A stretch of 64,000 bases of DNA from Chitinophagales bacterium (GTDB lineage: Bacteria; Bacteroidota; Bacteroidia; Chitinophagales; Chitinophagaceae): assembly GCA_030832645.1 (NCBI GenBank), contig JAURIR010000002.1:18871-82870 (forward strand), read 5' to 3'. The position numbers were made by a program, and so were the translations under genes. This document shows, in pieces, positions 20,859-30,060 of this stretch; positions within the stretch are counted from its first letter, which is position 1, and each line of letters begins with the position of its first letter. Under the pieces are notes generated by a model. That model saw nothing but the letters and a program-made list of their open reading frames with translations. It ran no database searches and had not been told where the DNA came from.

Positions 20859-21535
20859 TCGTTGTCTAATAAATCCGGACGCTTTTCTTTTGTTCTTTCT
20901 ACTGCTTGATCGTATCTCCACTCTTCAATTTTCTTATGATCACCACTCAATAGTACAGAAGGTACCTTCCAGGTGCGAAATTCTTCTGGACGGGTATAGA
21001 CAGGTGGGGCGAGAAGATTGTCTTGGAAAGAATCAAAAAGTGCGGAGGTTTCATCGTTCAAAACTCCCGGAATCAATCTTCCGATTGCATCAACTATTAC
21101 TGCTGCCGCAAGCTCTCCGCCGCTCAACACATAATCTCCAATGGAAATTTCTCTTGTAATAAAATGGTCCCTAATTCGCTGGTCGATTCCCTTGTAATGA
21201 CCGCATATGAACAAGATGGATTTTTTCAGCGATAAATTGTTGGCTATAGATTGATTAAATTTTTCTCCATCTGGAGTCAGATAGATGATCTCATCAAAGG
21301 AATGTTTGTTATTTAATTCTTCAATTGCATTTACGAGTGGTTCGCACATCATCACCATTCCTGCACCTCCACCAAATTGGTAGTCATCAACCATACCGTG
21401 TTCGTTCACTGCCCATTTCCGCAGGTTGTGGAGGGTGATGTGAAGCAACCCTTTTTCCGAAGCTCTTTTCATAATCGAATGCGAAAAAGGACTCTCCAGT
21501 AATTCGGGTACAACACTGATGATGTGAATATTCAT
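20855..21535 (-). CDS. trmD: tRNA (guanine37-N1)-methyltransferase
   Basis: [67 protein letters not shown]. Confidence 0.97.
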   Translation of the reverse strand: MNIHIISVVPELLESPFSHSIMKRASEKGLLHITLHNLRKWAVNEHGMVDDYQFGGGAGMVMMCEPLVNAIEELNNKHSFDEIIYLTPDGEKFNQSIANNLSLKKSILFICGHYKGIDQRIRDHFITREISIGDYVLSGGELAAAVIVDAIGRLIPGVLNDETSALFDSFQDNLLAPPVYTRPEEFRTWKVPSVLLSGDHKKIEEWRYDQAVERTKEKRPDLLDND

Positions 21536-21539
21536 ACTA

Positions 21540-21547
21540 CAAAGGTA
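21540..21547 (-). promoter_or_regulatory. -7 box (TACCTTTG) exactly 4 nt upstream of trmD ATG
   Basis: Minus strand reads TACCTTTG-TAGT-ATG. Confidence 0.6.
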
Positions 21548-21550
21548 TAC

Positions 21551-21937
21551 TCAAAAATCTTCTGTGAAATCGTCGAGGTCTCTCCTCTCTTTTTTTGTAG
21601 GTCTTCCAATTTTTGAAAGCCGCTTGCCAGAATAGAAGCTGGCTGCTTGAAAAGCAATTCTCTCTTGTTCTTCAGGCGGAGTAAGGTCTTCATAACATGC
21701 AACGGCCTCTTTGTATTGCACTCTTTTCGGGAGTAACCCCAGTACTTTGATTGTCCACTTTTTTTCCTCGGTTTTTATTTCATACACATCGCTCAACTTT
21801 ACGACCCGTGATGCTTTCACCGATTCGCCATTCATTTTTACTCTTCCCTTTTCACACGCGGTTGAAGCTGCAGACCTGGTCTTGAATAGACGAATGGCCC
21901 ATAAATATTTATCCAAACGAAGTTTCTCCTTTTCCAT
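21551..21937 (-). CDS. S4-domain RNA-binding protein (HslR/Hsp15-like)
   Basis: LRLDKYLWAIRLFKTRSAASTACEKGRVKMNGESVKASRVVKLSDVYEI. Confidence 0.88.
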   Translation of the reverse strand: MEKEKLRLDKYLWAIRLFKTRSAASTACEKGRVKMNGESVKASRVVKLSDVYEIKTEEKKWTIKVLGLLPKRVQYKEAVACYEDLTPPEEQERIAFQAASFYSGKRLSKIGRPTKKERRDLDDFTEDF

Positions 21938-21939
21938 TG

Positions 21940-23301
21940 TTATTTGCTTAGTTCAGCAAAGTATTCATGAAAGTAGGGGATGGTCTCAATACCCTTATAA
22001 AAATTTGCAATGTCGTATTTCTCGTTGGGTGAATGGAGATTGTCGCTATCCAAACCAAATCCCATGAAAACAATTTTTACTCCTAGTTCTTTTTCAAAAA
22101 GTGCACAGATGGGAATGCTTCCACCTTCTCTGACGGGTATTGGCTCCCTACCAAAAGATTTTTCAATAGCTTTTGCCGCGGCTTTGTACGCAATGGAGTC
22201 AAGCGGAGTCAGATAGGGTTCTCCTCCGTGGTGTTCAGTAGCTTTCACTGTTACACCTGCCGGAGCAATTTTTTTGAAGTATTCTAGCAACAGAGAAGTA
22301 ATTTTTTGAGAGGATTGATTCGGCACCAATCGTGCTGATATTTTAGCAGTAGCTTTCGATGGCAAAACAGTTTTTGAACCCTCGCCAGTGTAACCTCCCC
22401 AAATTCCATTTACTTCAAGTGTTGGGCGAATACCCGTTCTCTCCTTTGTGCTATATCCTTTTTCTCCATATAGTGCAGGGATGCCTAAATCCTTTTTATA
22501 CTCTTCTTCATCCAATGGGGCCTTAGCAAACATGGCTCTTTCTGCTGGAGTAGCCTCCAGAACATCGTCGTAGAATCCAGGTATGGTGATATGGTTATTT
22601 TCGTCGTGGCAGGAAGCAATCATTTTTGCAAGAACTGTTGCAGGATTCGCAACTGCACCGCCGTATACACCACTGTGCAAATCTCTGTTAGGGCCAGTAA
22701 CTTCTACTTCTATGTAACTGAGTCCACGCATACCCGAAGCAATCGATGGAGTTTCCAAACTGATCATAGCGGTATCGCTGATCAGAATGACATCGGATTT
22801 CAGTAATGTTTTGTTTGCTGAAACAAATTTTGCAAGGTTGGGTGATCCGATTTCTTCTTCTCCTTCAATACAATATTTAATATTTGTTTTTAACGCGTTG
22901 TTGTTAGACATCACCTCAAGCGCTTTAATATGCATGAAGAACTGTCCTTTGTCGTCGCATGCTCCTCTTGCAAAAATTTTTCCGTCTCTGATGGTTGGTT
23001 CAAACGGTTTACTGTGCCATAACTCCAATGGATCAGCAGGCTGCACATCGTAATGACCATAAACCAGCACAGTGGGGAGGGCGGGGTCAATGATTTTTTC
23101 TGCATATACAATAGGATGACCATCCGTTGAATAGACTTCTGCTCGAGTCGCACCTGCTTTTAGCAAGCTGTCTTTTACTGCATTTGCGCAGATCAACATG
23201 TCGTCTTTGTGTTTGCTGTCTGCACTGATCGAAGGGATGCGAAGCAAATCAAGTAACTCATTCAGAAATCTGTCGCTGTTTTTATTTATATATGCTTTCA
23301 T
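21940..23301 (-). CDS. M20-family dipeptidase
   Basis: VLVYGHYDVQPADPLELWHSKPFEPTIRDGKIFARGACDDKGQFFMHIKA, EGEEEIGSPNL. Start set to MKAYINKN rather than the longer ORF. Confidence 0.92.
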   Translation of the reverse strand: MKAYINKNSDRFLNELLDLLRIPSISADSKHKDDMLICANAVKDSLLKAGATRAEVYSTDGHPIVYAEKIIDPALPTVLVYGHYDVQPADPLELWHSKPFEPTIRDGKIFARGACDDKGQFFMHIKALEVMSNNNALKTNIKYCIEGEEEIGSPNLAKFVSANKTLLKSDVILISDTAMISLETPSIASGMRGLSYIEVEVTGPNRDLHSGVYGGAVANPATVLAKMIASCHDENNHITIPGFYDDVLEATPAERAMFAKAPLDEEEYKKDLGIPALYGEKGYSTKERTGIRPTLEVNGIWGGYTGEGSKTVLPSKATAKISARLVPNQSSQKITSLLLEYFKKIAPAGVTVKATEHHGGEPYLTPLDSIAYKAAAKAIEKSFGREPIPVREGGSIPICALFEKELGVKIVFMGFGLDSDNLHSPNEKYDIANFYKGIETIPYFHEYFAELSK

Positions 23302-23360
23302 ACCGGCATTTTGTATGTGTAAATAGTACACATTATTTATTCAAAATTTTTACTAAAAAA

Positions 23361-23391
23361 TTTAATTAAGTGAAAAACCTCGTTATATTTG
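23361..23391 (+). promoter_or_regulatory. Putative promoter TTTA-N19-TATATTTG on + strand, no plus-strand gene downstream
   Basis: TTTA at 23361-23364, 19-nt spacer, TATATTTG at 23384-23391 (TAnnTTTG match). Confidence 0.5.
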
Positions 23392-23395
23392 GTCC

Positions 23396-23458
23396 ACGAT
23401 TGCGTGTCATATTCAGCCTTTGCTCATCCGTCAGGATATTGCAGAGGCTGATTTTTTT
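23396..23458 (+). ncRNA. Candidate small RNA between the dipeptidase and sod genes
   Basis: Lies between the predicted promoter and a terminator-type hairpin, with no convincing ORF on this strand. Confidence 0.35.
23413..23458 (+). terminator. Compound hairpin followed by T7, + orientation
   Basis: TCAGCCTTTGC-TC-ATCC-gtca-GGAT-ATT-GCAGAGGCTGA-TTTTTTT: 11-bp arms with one mismatch plus inner ATCC/GGAT stem. Confidence 0.65.
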
Positions 23459-24182
23459 ATCCCAATTTGATCATCCGCTCTTCTACAAATTTCCAGTTCA
23501 CCAAATTAAACCAATTATTCACGTATTCAGCCCTTCTGTTCTGATACTTCAAATAGTATGCATGTTCCCACACATCCAAACCAAGCAAGGGTATTCCTTT
23601 GATAGGAGATACATCCATGAGTGGATTGTCTTGATTGGCGGTAGAGCCAATGGCTAATTTTTTATCAGCGGCAACAACAAGCCAAGCCCAGCCACTTCCA
23701 AATCTTGTGAGAGCAGCATCAGACATTTTTGACTTGAAGTTCTCGAAGCTGTTGAAGCTACTGATGATGGCTTGCTTCAAACCGCCTTCGTGCAAAGTAG
23801 ATGTTCCAGGTTGCATACATTTCCAAAAAAGTTCATGGTTAAAATGTCCACCTCCGTTGTTGCGAAGTTTCGGGGAGTATTGAGAAATTTTTTTCATCGC
23901 TTCTTCCAACGAAATGTTTTCTCCTTTGAATTCTATAGCTGCCGCGTCATTTAAATTTTTGGTGTAGGTAGCCGCATGTTTGGTATAGTGAATTTCCATG
24001 GTCATGGCATCTATGTTCGGCTCCAGTGCATTGAATGCATAGGACAGTGGAGTTTGTGCAAAAGGGATGGGCTGTATTTCGTTTGCTTTTGTTTTGGGGC
24101 TTAGAACTGAGCCTATGCTCAATGCAATTCCTGCTTTTGCTGATTGTTGGATAAATTTTCTGCGAGGATGAGAAGTGTTCAT
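23457..24182 (-). CDS. Fe/Mn superoxide dismutase with Tat-type leader
   Basis: HPRRKFIQQSAKAGIALSIGSVLS leader; LEPNIDAMTMEIHYTKHAATYTKNLNDA, NNGGGHFNHELFWKCM, LLGLDVWEHAYYLKYQNRRAEYVNNWFNLVNW. Confidence 0.93.
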   Translation of the reverse strand: MNTSHPRRKFIQQSAKAGIALSIGSVLSPKTKANEIQPIPFAQTPLSYAFNALEPNIDAMTMEIHYTKHAATYTKNLNDAAAIEFKGENISLEEAMKKISQYSPKLRNNGGGHFNHELFWKCMQPGTSTLHEGGLKQAIISSFNSFENFKSKMSDAALTRFGSGWAWLVVAADKKLAIGSTANQDNPLMDVSPIKGIPLLGLDVWEHAYYLKYQNRRAEYVNNWFNLVNWKFVEERMIKLG

Positions 24183-24192
24183 AAAAATCATT

Positions 24193-25644
24193 TTAAGAAG
24201 TGAATGAAACGGTATCTTTTTTTCTAAGTGATCGGATTTTTCTAAATAACCTAAAATAAAATTCGTTGTTAAAGAGTTGGGAGTCGTTCATTGCTTTGTA
24301 CACCAAAAAGAATCCAACGGGCAATAAGACCAAGCACGACAACCAGATACCCCAGAAGGGTGTCATGAATTCTTGGCGTACAAATTTTTCTCCAAACATA
24401 TTCAAGAGATGAAAAATCAGGAAGAAAATTACGGCTACAACGAGGGGCATGCCCAATCCTCCTTTTCGAATGATTGATCCTAGCGGAGCACCAATCAAAA
24501 AGAGTACGATGCATGCAAACGAAAATGCAAATTTTTTATGCCAAGCAACATTGTACATTCTCTCATCGTACCCTCTTTGTTTATCATCATACGCTATCAA
24601 GTCGAGCGTATTCTTGACCATATTGATTTTATCTGCCGCTTTTGAATACACCATCGTCAAGGCAGAATCGGGTAAGGTATTTCCGTAGCTTGATGCTTTT
24701 GGCGGAATCTTTTTTAACGGGGTAATCTTCTGACCAACTTTTAAAAAAATGGGTAAGCTCGTGAAGTGAACGTTTACTTCTTTTTGCATTCTACTGCTCC
24801 TGATTTCTTTGAGTGTCTTTCCAATAGAGTCGGAAGCGTGTTGAAGCTGTTTTACATTCAACATATCGTAACTGCCTTTGAACAAGCTATCAGGTGTTTT
24901 CATCATGTTGAAGCTGCTCAGATCAAGTACCTTTTTATATTTCTTGAATCCTAGGCGATAATAATCTGTTGCAGCAGTATTGTAGGGCCCTTTTTCTTGG
25001 TAGCGCCATCCATTTTCCAGATCAAATTCCAAAAACTTTTTGTCTTCGCTTATTTGCATTTTTCCTTTTTCGGCAATGATGATATTGTCTTGAAGTGAAA
25101 ATTGATTTTCGTAAATGATGATATTGCCAATGCCGTTTCCATCTTTTTCTTTTGTACCAACCTTGATAGAATATCCGGGTATCTTATCGTAAAAGATTCC
25201 TTCTTTTATATCAAAAGCTGGTTTCGCTACTCGAATATCATACAGCATTGTAGCGAATTTCAAATTGGCTACAGGCATTACGTAATTGGCAATTAGAAAT
25301 GCAACGATACTGGTAAGAAAAGAAACAACCAAGACGGGGCGCATGAACCTCATCAATGATATTCCAGAAGACTTGATTGCAATCAATTCAAAACTTTCTC
25401 CCAAATTCCCAAAGGTCATGATGGAGGAGATCAAAATGGAGATGGGCAATGAGTAAGGGATGACGGTAGTAGAAACATATGCCGTCAATTTCATGATGTC
25501 AGTGAGAGCCAATCCTTTTCCCACCAAATCATCGATGTATTTCCAAAAGAATTGCATCACCAACACGAAGAGGGTGATGAAGAAGGTCGCAATAAATGGA
25601 CCAATAAATGCTTTCAGTATTAATCTATCGAGTTTTTTGATCAT
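24193..25644 (-). CDS. LptF/LptG family permease (YjgP/YjgQ)
   Basis: KLDRLILKAFIGPFIATFFITLFVLVMQFFWKYIDDLVGKGL, C-terminal TM bundle; ATG at 25644 preferred over TTG at 25650. Confidence 0.88.
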   Translation of the reverse strand: MIKKLDRLILKAFIGPFIATFFITLFVLVMQFFWKYIDDLVGKGLALTDIMKLTAYVSTTVIPYSLPISILISSIMTFGNLGESFELIAIKSSGISLMRFMRPVLVVSFLTSIVAFLIANYVMPVANLKFATMLYDIRVAKPAFDIKEGIFYDKIPGYSIKVGTKEKDGNGIGNIIIYENQFSLQDNIIIAEKGKMQISEDKKFLEFDLENGWRYQEKGPYNTAATDYYRLGFKKYKKVLDLSSFNMMKTPDSLFKGSYDMLNVKQLQHASDSIGKTLKEIRSSRMQKEVNVHFTSLPIFLKVGQKITPLKKIPPKASSYGNTLPDSALTMVYSKAADKINMVKNTLDLIAYDDKQRGYDERMYNVAWHKKFAFSFACIVLFLIGAPLGSIIRKGGLGMPLVVAVIFFLIFHLLNMFGEKFVRQEFMTPFWGIWLSCLVLLPVGFFLVYKAMNDSQLFNNEFYFRLFRKIRSLRKKDTVSFTS

Positions 25645-25646
25645 GC

Positions 25647-26024
25647 TCAATTTCCCAACCTATGGAAGAGATCATGTACTTGAACATCCCAAAGACGGGT
25701 TTGATCTGCAATGTCTTTTTTTTCTGCAAAATCTTTGATCACTAATATGGTCTGTCCACTTACTTCTGTTTTCTCAATCACAAATTCAAAATATTCATTC
25801 TTGGGAGCATGCAGCCAACGGTAACGGATGAATTTATCCTGCTCTGCGCCCAATACTTCTGCTTTATCGGTTGAGCCATTCCAAGAAAAACTAAATATTG
25901 TGTCTCTTTCGTCTACGCGATCTGCAAACCATTCTTGCAAACCTGCTGGAGTTGAAAGAAATTCGTACAGGATGTTGGGGGAGCAACGTACAGGGTACTC
26001 AACGGAAAATAATTGTTTACTCAT
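25647..26024 (-). CDS. START-like domain protein (SRPBCC-type fold)
   Basis: FSVEYPVRCSPNILYEFLSTPAGLQEWFADRVDERDTIFSFSWNGSTDKAEVLG. Confidence 0.8.
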   Translation of the reverse strand: MSKQLFSVEYPVRCSPNILYEFLSTPAGLQEWFADRVDERDTIFSFSWNGSTDKAEVLGAEQDKFIRYRWLHAPKNEYFEFVIEKTEVSGQTILVIKDFAEKKDIADQTRLWDVQVHDLFHRLGN

Positions 26025-26301
26025 GCATTATTTAATTGAACTCTTTTCACAAATGATCTGTGCACCTTGCAATGATAGAAAAATATCGCAATTGAAAAAA
26101 TATAATTTCATGTTTCTTTCCAACTTTTTCACCGTGATTATCCCCATGCAAGGAACTTGTTCGCAATCTAATGAATATCAGCACTTTAGTATGTAAATAG
26201 CCGTTCAGAATCATGCCAAACGACAATATTTAACAAATCCTTCCAATCACGCACTGTTTTTATCTGATAAGAAGTCTTTCCAAGCAGCTAAATTGAATGC
26301 T

Positions 26302-26309
26302 TAACTTTG
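26302..26309 (+). promoter_or_regulatory. -7 box TAACTTTG upstream of ffh
   Basis: TTTC (26277-26280) N21 TAACTTTG; ATG at 26351. Confidence 0.55.
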
Positions 26310-26350
26310 CAAAAATGTTGAATCAGTGTTGTTTGTAAAAATCGAAAAAC

Positions 26351-27667
26351 ATGTTTGAGAATCTCAGTGAAAAGATCGCCTCGGCGTTTAAACAGATCAA
26401 AGGGGAAGGAAGGATTACCGACCTCAATATTGCAAATACAGTAAAAGATATTCGAAAGGCATTGTTGGATGCCGACGTGAATTTTAAAATTGCGAAAGAG
26501 TTCACCGATCGTGTAAAGGAAAAGGCAATCGGTCAAAAAGTATTAACCGCTGTCAGTCCCGGTCAATTGATGGTTAAGATCGTGCAAGACGAATTGACCG
26601 AGTTGATGGGAGGTGCTGCCAGCAGCTTTGATATAACAGGGAATCCCGCAATTATTCTTATTGCAGGTTTACAGGGCTCAGGTAAAACCACTTTCAGTGG
26701 TAAACTTGCTAATTATTTGAAGACAAAAAAAGGAAAATCTCCTTTGCTTGTAGCGGCCGATGTGTATCGTCCTGCTGCTGTAGACCAACTAAAAGTGTTG
26801 GGTGAACAAATTGGTATTGATGTCTACGCAGAGCCGGAAAATAAAAATCCAAAAGAAATTGCTGCTAATGCACTGAAGCAAGCAAAAGCATTGAATAAAA
26901 ACGTGGTCATTGTTGACACTGCCGGTCGTTTGGCGATCGACGAGGAGATGATGAACGAGGTAGCAGGACTAAAATCGTTCTTGCAGCCGCAGGAGATACT
27001 TTTCGTTGTGGATGCTATGATTGGTCAAGATGCAGTGAATACTGCAAAGGCTTTCAACGACCGATTGGATTTTACAGGTGTTGTACTTACAAAATTAGAC
27101 GGTGATACCAGGGGTGGTGCTGCTTTGTCTATCAAGTATACACTACAGAAACCGATCAAGTTTGCAAGTAGTGGAGAGAAAATGGAAACCCTGGATGTGT
27201 TTTATCCAGATAGGATGGCACAACGAATTTTGGGGATGGGCGACATTGCGACATTGGTTGAAAAAGCACAAGAGGAATTCGACGAAGAGCAGGCAAAAAA
27301 ATTAGAAAAGAAAATCCGAAAGAATCAATTTGATTTTCAGGATTTCTTGGATCAATTACAGCAGATCAAAAAAATGGGGAATCTAAAAGATTTGATGGGA
27401 ATGATCCCTGGTATGGGGAAGGCTATGAAGGATATCGACATCAGTGATGATGCGTTCAAAGGGGTGGAATCGATTATTAAATCCATGACTCCATACGAAA
27501 GATCCAATCCAGATAGCATCGATTTAAACAGGAAGAAAAGAATTGCCAAGGGATGCGGAAGAGACATGAACGAGGTCAATCAATTCTTCAAGCAGTTCGA
27601 ACAAATGAAGTCGATGATGAAGAACATGAACAATATGCCTGCCTTGGGCAGAATGGGGAGAAGGTGA
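26351..27667 (+). CDS. ffh: Signal recognition particle protein Ffh
   Basis: LIAGLQGSGKTTFSGKLA, VVIVDTAGRLAIDEEMM, TKLDGDTRGGAALS, C-terminal M domain with Met-rich tail. Confidence 0.97.
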   Translation: MFENLSEKIASAFKQIKGEGRITDLNIANTVKDIRKALLDADVNFKIAKEFTDRVKEKAIGQKVLTAVSPGQLMVKIVQDELTELMGGAASSFDITGNPAIILIAGLQGSGKTTFSGKLANYLKTKKGKSPLLVAADVYRPAAVDQLKVLGEQIGIDVYAEPENKNPKEIAANALKQAKALNKNVVIVDTAGRLAIDEEMMNEVAGLKSFLQPQEILFVVDAMIGQDAVNTAKAFNDRLDFTGVVLTKLDGDTRGGAALSIKYTLQKPIKFASSGEKMETLDVFYPDRMAQRILGMGDIATLVEKAQEEFDEEQAKKLEKKIRKNQFDFQDFLDQLQQIKKMGNLKDLMGMIPGMGKAMKDIDISDDAFKGVESIIKSMTPYERSNPDSIDLNRKKRIAKGCGRDMNEVNQFFKQFEQMKSMMKNMNNMPALGRMGRR

Positions 27668-27692
27668 TTTAAAGCATTAATTATCAGTGTTT

Positions 27693-27723
27693 TTTGTCAT
27701 TTCATCGACAATACCTATCTTTG
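27693..27723 (+). promoter_or_regulatory. Consensus Bacteroidetes promoter TTTG-N19-TATCTTTG upstream of rpsP
   Basis: TTTG 27693-27696, TATCTTTG 27716-27723, spacer 19 nt. Confidence 0.75.
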
Positions 27724-27774
27724 CGATCCGTTTTTAAATAATTATTGATCACCCACTAAAAATTTTTATTTTTT

Positions 27775-28257
27775 ATGGCTGTTAAAATCCGACTCCAGCG
27801 TCATGGAAGCAAGAAGCGTCCATTTTATTTCATCGTAGTTGCTGACTCTCGCGCACCTCGCGACGGCAAATTCATCCAAAAGATTGGAACCTACAATCCC
27901 CTCACTCACCCTGCTACTGTATTGGTAGATCGCCAAAAAGCATTGGAGTGGTTGAGTAATGGTGCACAACCTACTGACACAGTGCGTAAAATTCTTTCTA
28001 CCAAGGGAGTACTTTACTTAAAGCATTTGTTGCGTGGTGTAAGCTTGGGGTTGTTCGATCAAGAAACTGCCATGGCAAAATTTGAAGCCTGGCACCAAGA
28101 ACAAGAATCAAAAATGAAAGCACGTCACGAAGCTGTTGCTAAAGAGCGCCGCCAGCGTCGTATGGAAGCTGCACAACCCCGACCTAAAAAAGCCGCTGCA
28201 CCTGCACCAGCTCCTGAAGCCGATCAAGCTGAAGAGGCTGCACCAGCTGCTGAATAA
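27775..28257 (+). CDS. rpsP: 30S ribosomal protein S16 with Ala/Pro-rich C-terminal extension
   Basis: [43 protein letters not shown]; low-complexity tail [23 protein letters not shown]. Confidence 0.97.
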   Translation: MAVKIRLQRHGSKKRPFYFIVVADSRAPRDGKFIQKIGTYNPLTHPATVLVDRQKALEWLSNGAQPTDTVRKILSTKGVLYLKHLLRGVSLGLFDQETAMAKFEAWHQEQESKMKARHEAVAKERRQRRMEAAQPRPKKAAAPAPAPEADQAEEAAPAAE

Positions 28258-28277
28258 ATAAGCAAACTTAATTTTTA

Positions 28278-28304
28278 AAGCCTCGTTCCAACGAGGCTTT
28301 TTTT
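28278..28304 (+). terminator. Terminator-like hairpin between rpsP and rimM
   Basis: AAGCCTCGTT-cc-AACGAGGCTT followed by TTTTT and directly by the rimM ATG. Confidence 0.8.
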
Positions 28305-28826
28305 ATGATGGAACAATATGTTGTCATAGGAAAATTTGTCTCCACCTTCGGCGTGAAGGGTGAACTGATTTTGCAACATCATCTCGGAGAAGATGTTGAC
28401 CCTTCATCTCTGAAAATTTTTTTCCTCGAAGAACTGGGAGGAAAGTTTCTTCCATATTTTATTTCATCTGCTAAAATCAAAAACGAAAAAGAGTTGCTGG
28501 TGGTATTGGAGGGGATCGATACACCCGAAAAGGGAAAGAAGCTGTTGAAAAAACAAGTATGGCTGCCTGAGCTAGAGGTGAAATCACAAGCATCCGCTAG
28601 CGCACCTATCGCTTTATTGGGATTCGAAGTATACGATAAGAAAAAGTTATTAGGAAAGGTACTCGAGGTCATAGAGCAACCAATGCAAATTCTTCTTCGT
28701 GTTGATTTCAACAAGAAAGAAGTCTATGTGCCACTCAATGAGAGCACCCTCATTAAAATAGATCATAAAAAAGAAAAAATTAATGTTGAACTTCCAGAGG
28801 GTCTGCTGGATATTTATATAAATTGA
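28305..28826 (+). CDS. rimM: Ribosome maturation factor RimM
   Basis: YVVIGKFVSTFGVKGELILQHHLGED; PRC-barrel region VYVPLNESTLIKIDHKKEKINVELPEGLLDIY; follows rpsP. Confidence 0.92.
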   Translation: MMEQYVVIGKFVSTFGVKGELILQHHLGEDVDPSSLKIFFLEELGGKFLPYFISSAKIKNEKELLVVLEGIDTPEKGKKLLKKQVWLPELEVKSQASASAPIALLGFEVYDKKKLLGKVLEVIEQPMQILLRVDFNKKEVYVPLNESTLIKIDHKKEKINVELPEGLLDIYIN

Positions 28827-28845
28827 TCATGCGAATCTAACCTGC

Positions 28846-30000
28846 ATGTCGGTTCAACAATCATATATTGCCCATTTTGATCTAGACGCGTTCTTCGTTT
28901 CAGTAGAAAGAATATTGGATCCATCGCTTGTTGGTAAACCGCTTATCATTGGAGGTACAAAGGAGCGGGGAGTAGTTAGTACCTGTAGTTACGAGGCAAG
29001 AAAATTTGGGGTGCATTCCGCCATGCCCATGTCCAGAGCAAGTGCTCTTTGTCCACATGCAATTTTTATGCAAGGCTCCCGAGGTCAGTACAGTAAATTT
29101 TCAGATTGGGTAACGGATATTATTGCAGCAAAAGCGCCGCTCTACGAAAAAGCTTCCATCGATGAATTTTACATAGACCTTACGGGTATGGATCGTTTTT
29201 TTGATCCTTTGAAATGGACCATCGATCTGAGAAACGAAATCGTTGAAACTACTCAGCTGCCCATCTCTTTTGGATTGGCATCAAACCGAATGGTAGCGAA
29301 AATAGCTACCAATACCGCCAAGCCCAATGGCTATCTGCAGGTGGTGCCCGGAAAAGAAAAAGATTTTTTAGCACCGCTTCCGGTTGAGTCGATTCCGGGT
29401 GTCGGAGAACATACGCTTAAAAAAATGCATGAATTAGGTATACGAAGCATACAGGAATTATCAGCCTATCCTGTTCACCTTCTTGAATTGAATTTTGGAA
29501 CCTACGGCGAAGTGTTGGCAAGAAAAGCAATCGGTGAATCAGGTGCAGAAATTTATACATCGTATGATGCCAAATCCGTTTCCACCGAACATACATTTTT
29601 CGAAAACATCGATGATGTTTCTTTTCTCGAAAAAGAATTATTGCGTATGACCGAAAAATTAGGATTCGAATTACGACGCGATCAAAAATCTACCAAATGT
29701 ATCGCTGTTAAAATTCGGTACCCCGATTTCGAAACCCATACCAAACAAGTTAGTTTGGCACCTACTTCTTTTGATGACGAAATCTATTCTACCGCAAAAC
29801 AATTGTTTCATCAATTGTACGACGTGCGCAAGAGAATCCGACTGCTAGGAGTTCGATGCAGTGAATTGACACCTACCAACATGCAAACCAATCTATTTGA
29901 AAATACCGTTCAGAAATCCAGCTTATACGACGCCATCGATCAAGTAAAAAACAGATTTGGAAAAAATGCACTTGGGCGGGGAGGTAGAGTGAAAAAATAA
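28846..30000 (+). CDS. dinB: DNA polymerase IV
   Basis: IAHFDLDAFFVSVERILDPSLVGKPLIIGG, SYEARKFGVHSAMPM, YEKASIDEFYIDLTG, FGLASNRMVAKIATNTAKPNG. Confidence 0.96.
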   Translation: MSVQQSYIAHFDLDAFFVSVERILDPSLVGKPLIIGGTKERGVVSTCSYEARKFGVHSAMPMSRASALCPHAIFMQGSRGQYSKFSDWVTDIIAAKAPLYEKASIDEFYIDLTGMDRFFDPLKWTIDLRNEIVETTQLPISFGLASNRMVAKIATNTAKPNGYLQVVPGKEKDFLAPLPVESIPGVGEHTLKKMHELGIRSIQELSAYPVHLLELNFGTYGEVLARKAIGESGAEIYTSYDAKSVSTEHTFFENIDDVSFLEKELLRMTEKLGFELRRDQKSTKCIAVKIRYPDFETHTKQVSLAPTSFDDEIYSTAKQLFHQLYDVRKRIRLLGVRCSELTPTNMQTNLFENTVQKSSLYDAIDQVKNRFGKNALGRGGRVKK

Positions 30001-30011
30001 AGTCTACTTAA

Positions 30012-30042
30012 TTTGTAGAGTAATAAAATACGTGTATATTTG
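30012..30042 (+). promoter_or_regulatory. Consensus promoter TTTG-N19-TATATTTG upstream of peroxiredoxin
   Basis: TTTG 30012-30015, TATATTTG 30035-30042, spacer 19 nt. Confidence 0.75.
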
Positions 30043-30060
30043 CACTACAATCAATTTAAT

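Noticed and set aside
23370-23657. 95-aa plus-strand ORF spanning the candidate sRNA and the end of sod
   Set aside because: GTG start, reads through the terminator-like hairpin and antisense into sod; unlikely protein.
25828-26196. 122-aa plus-strand ORF overlapping the START-like gene and intergenic DNA
   Set aside because: Mostly antisense to a supported CDS; no family resemblance or clear start context.
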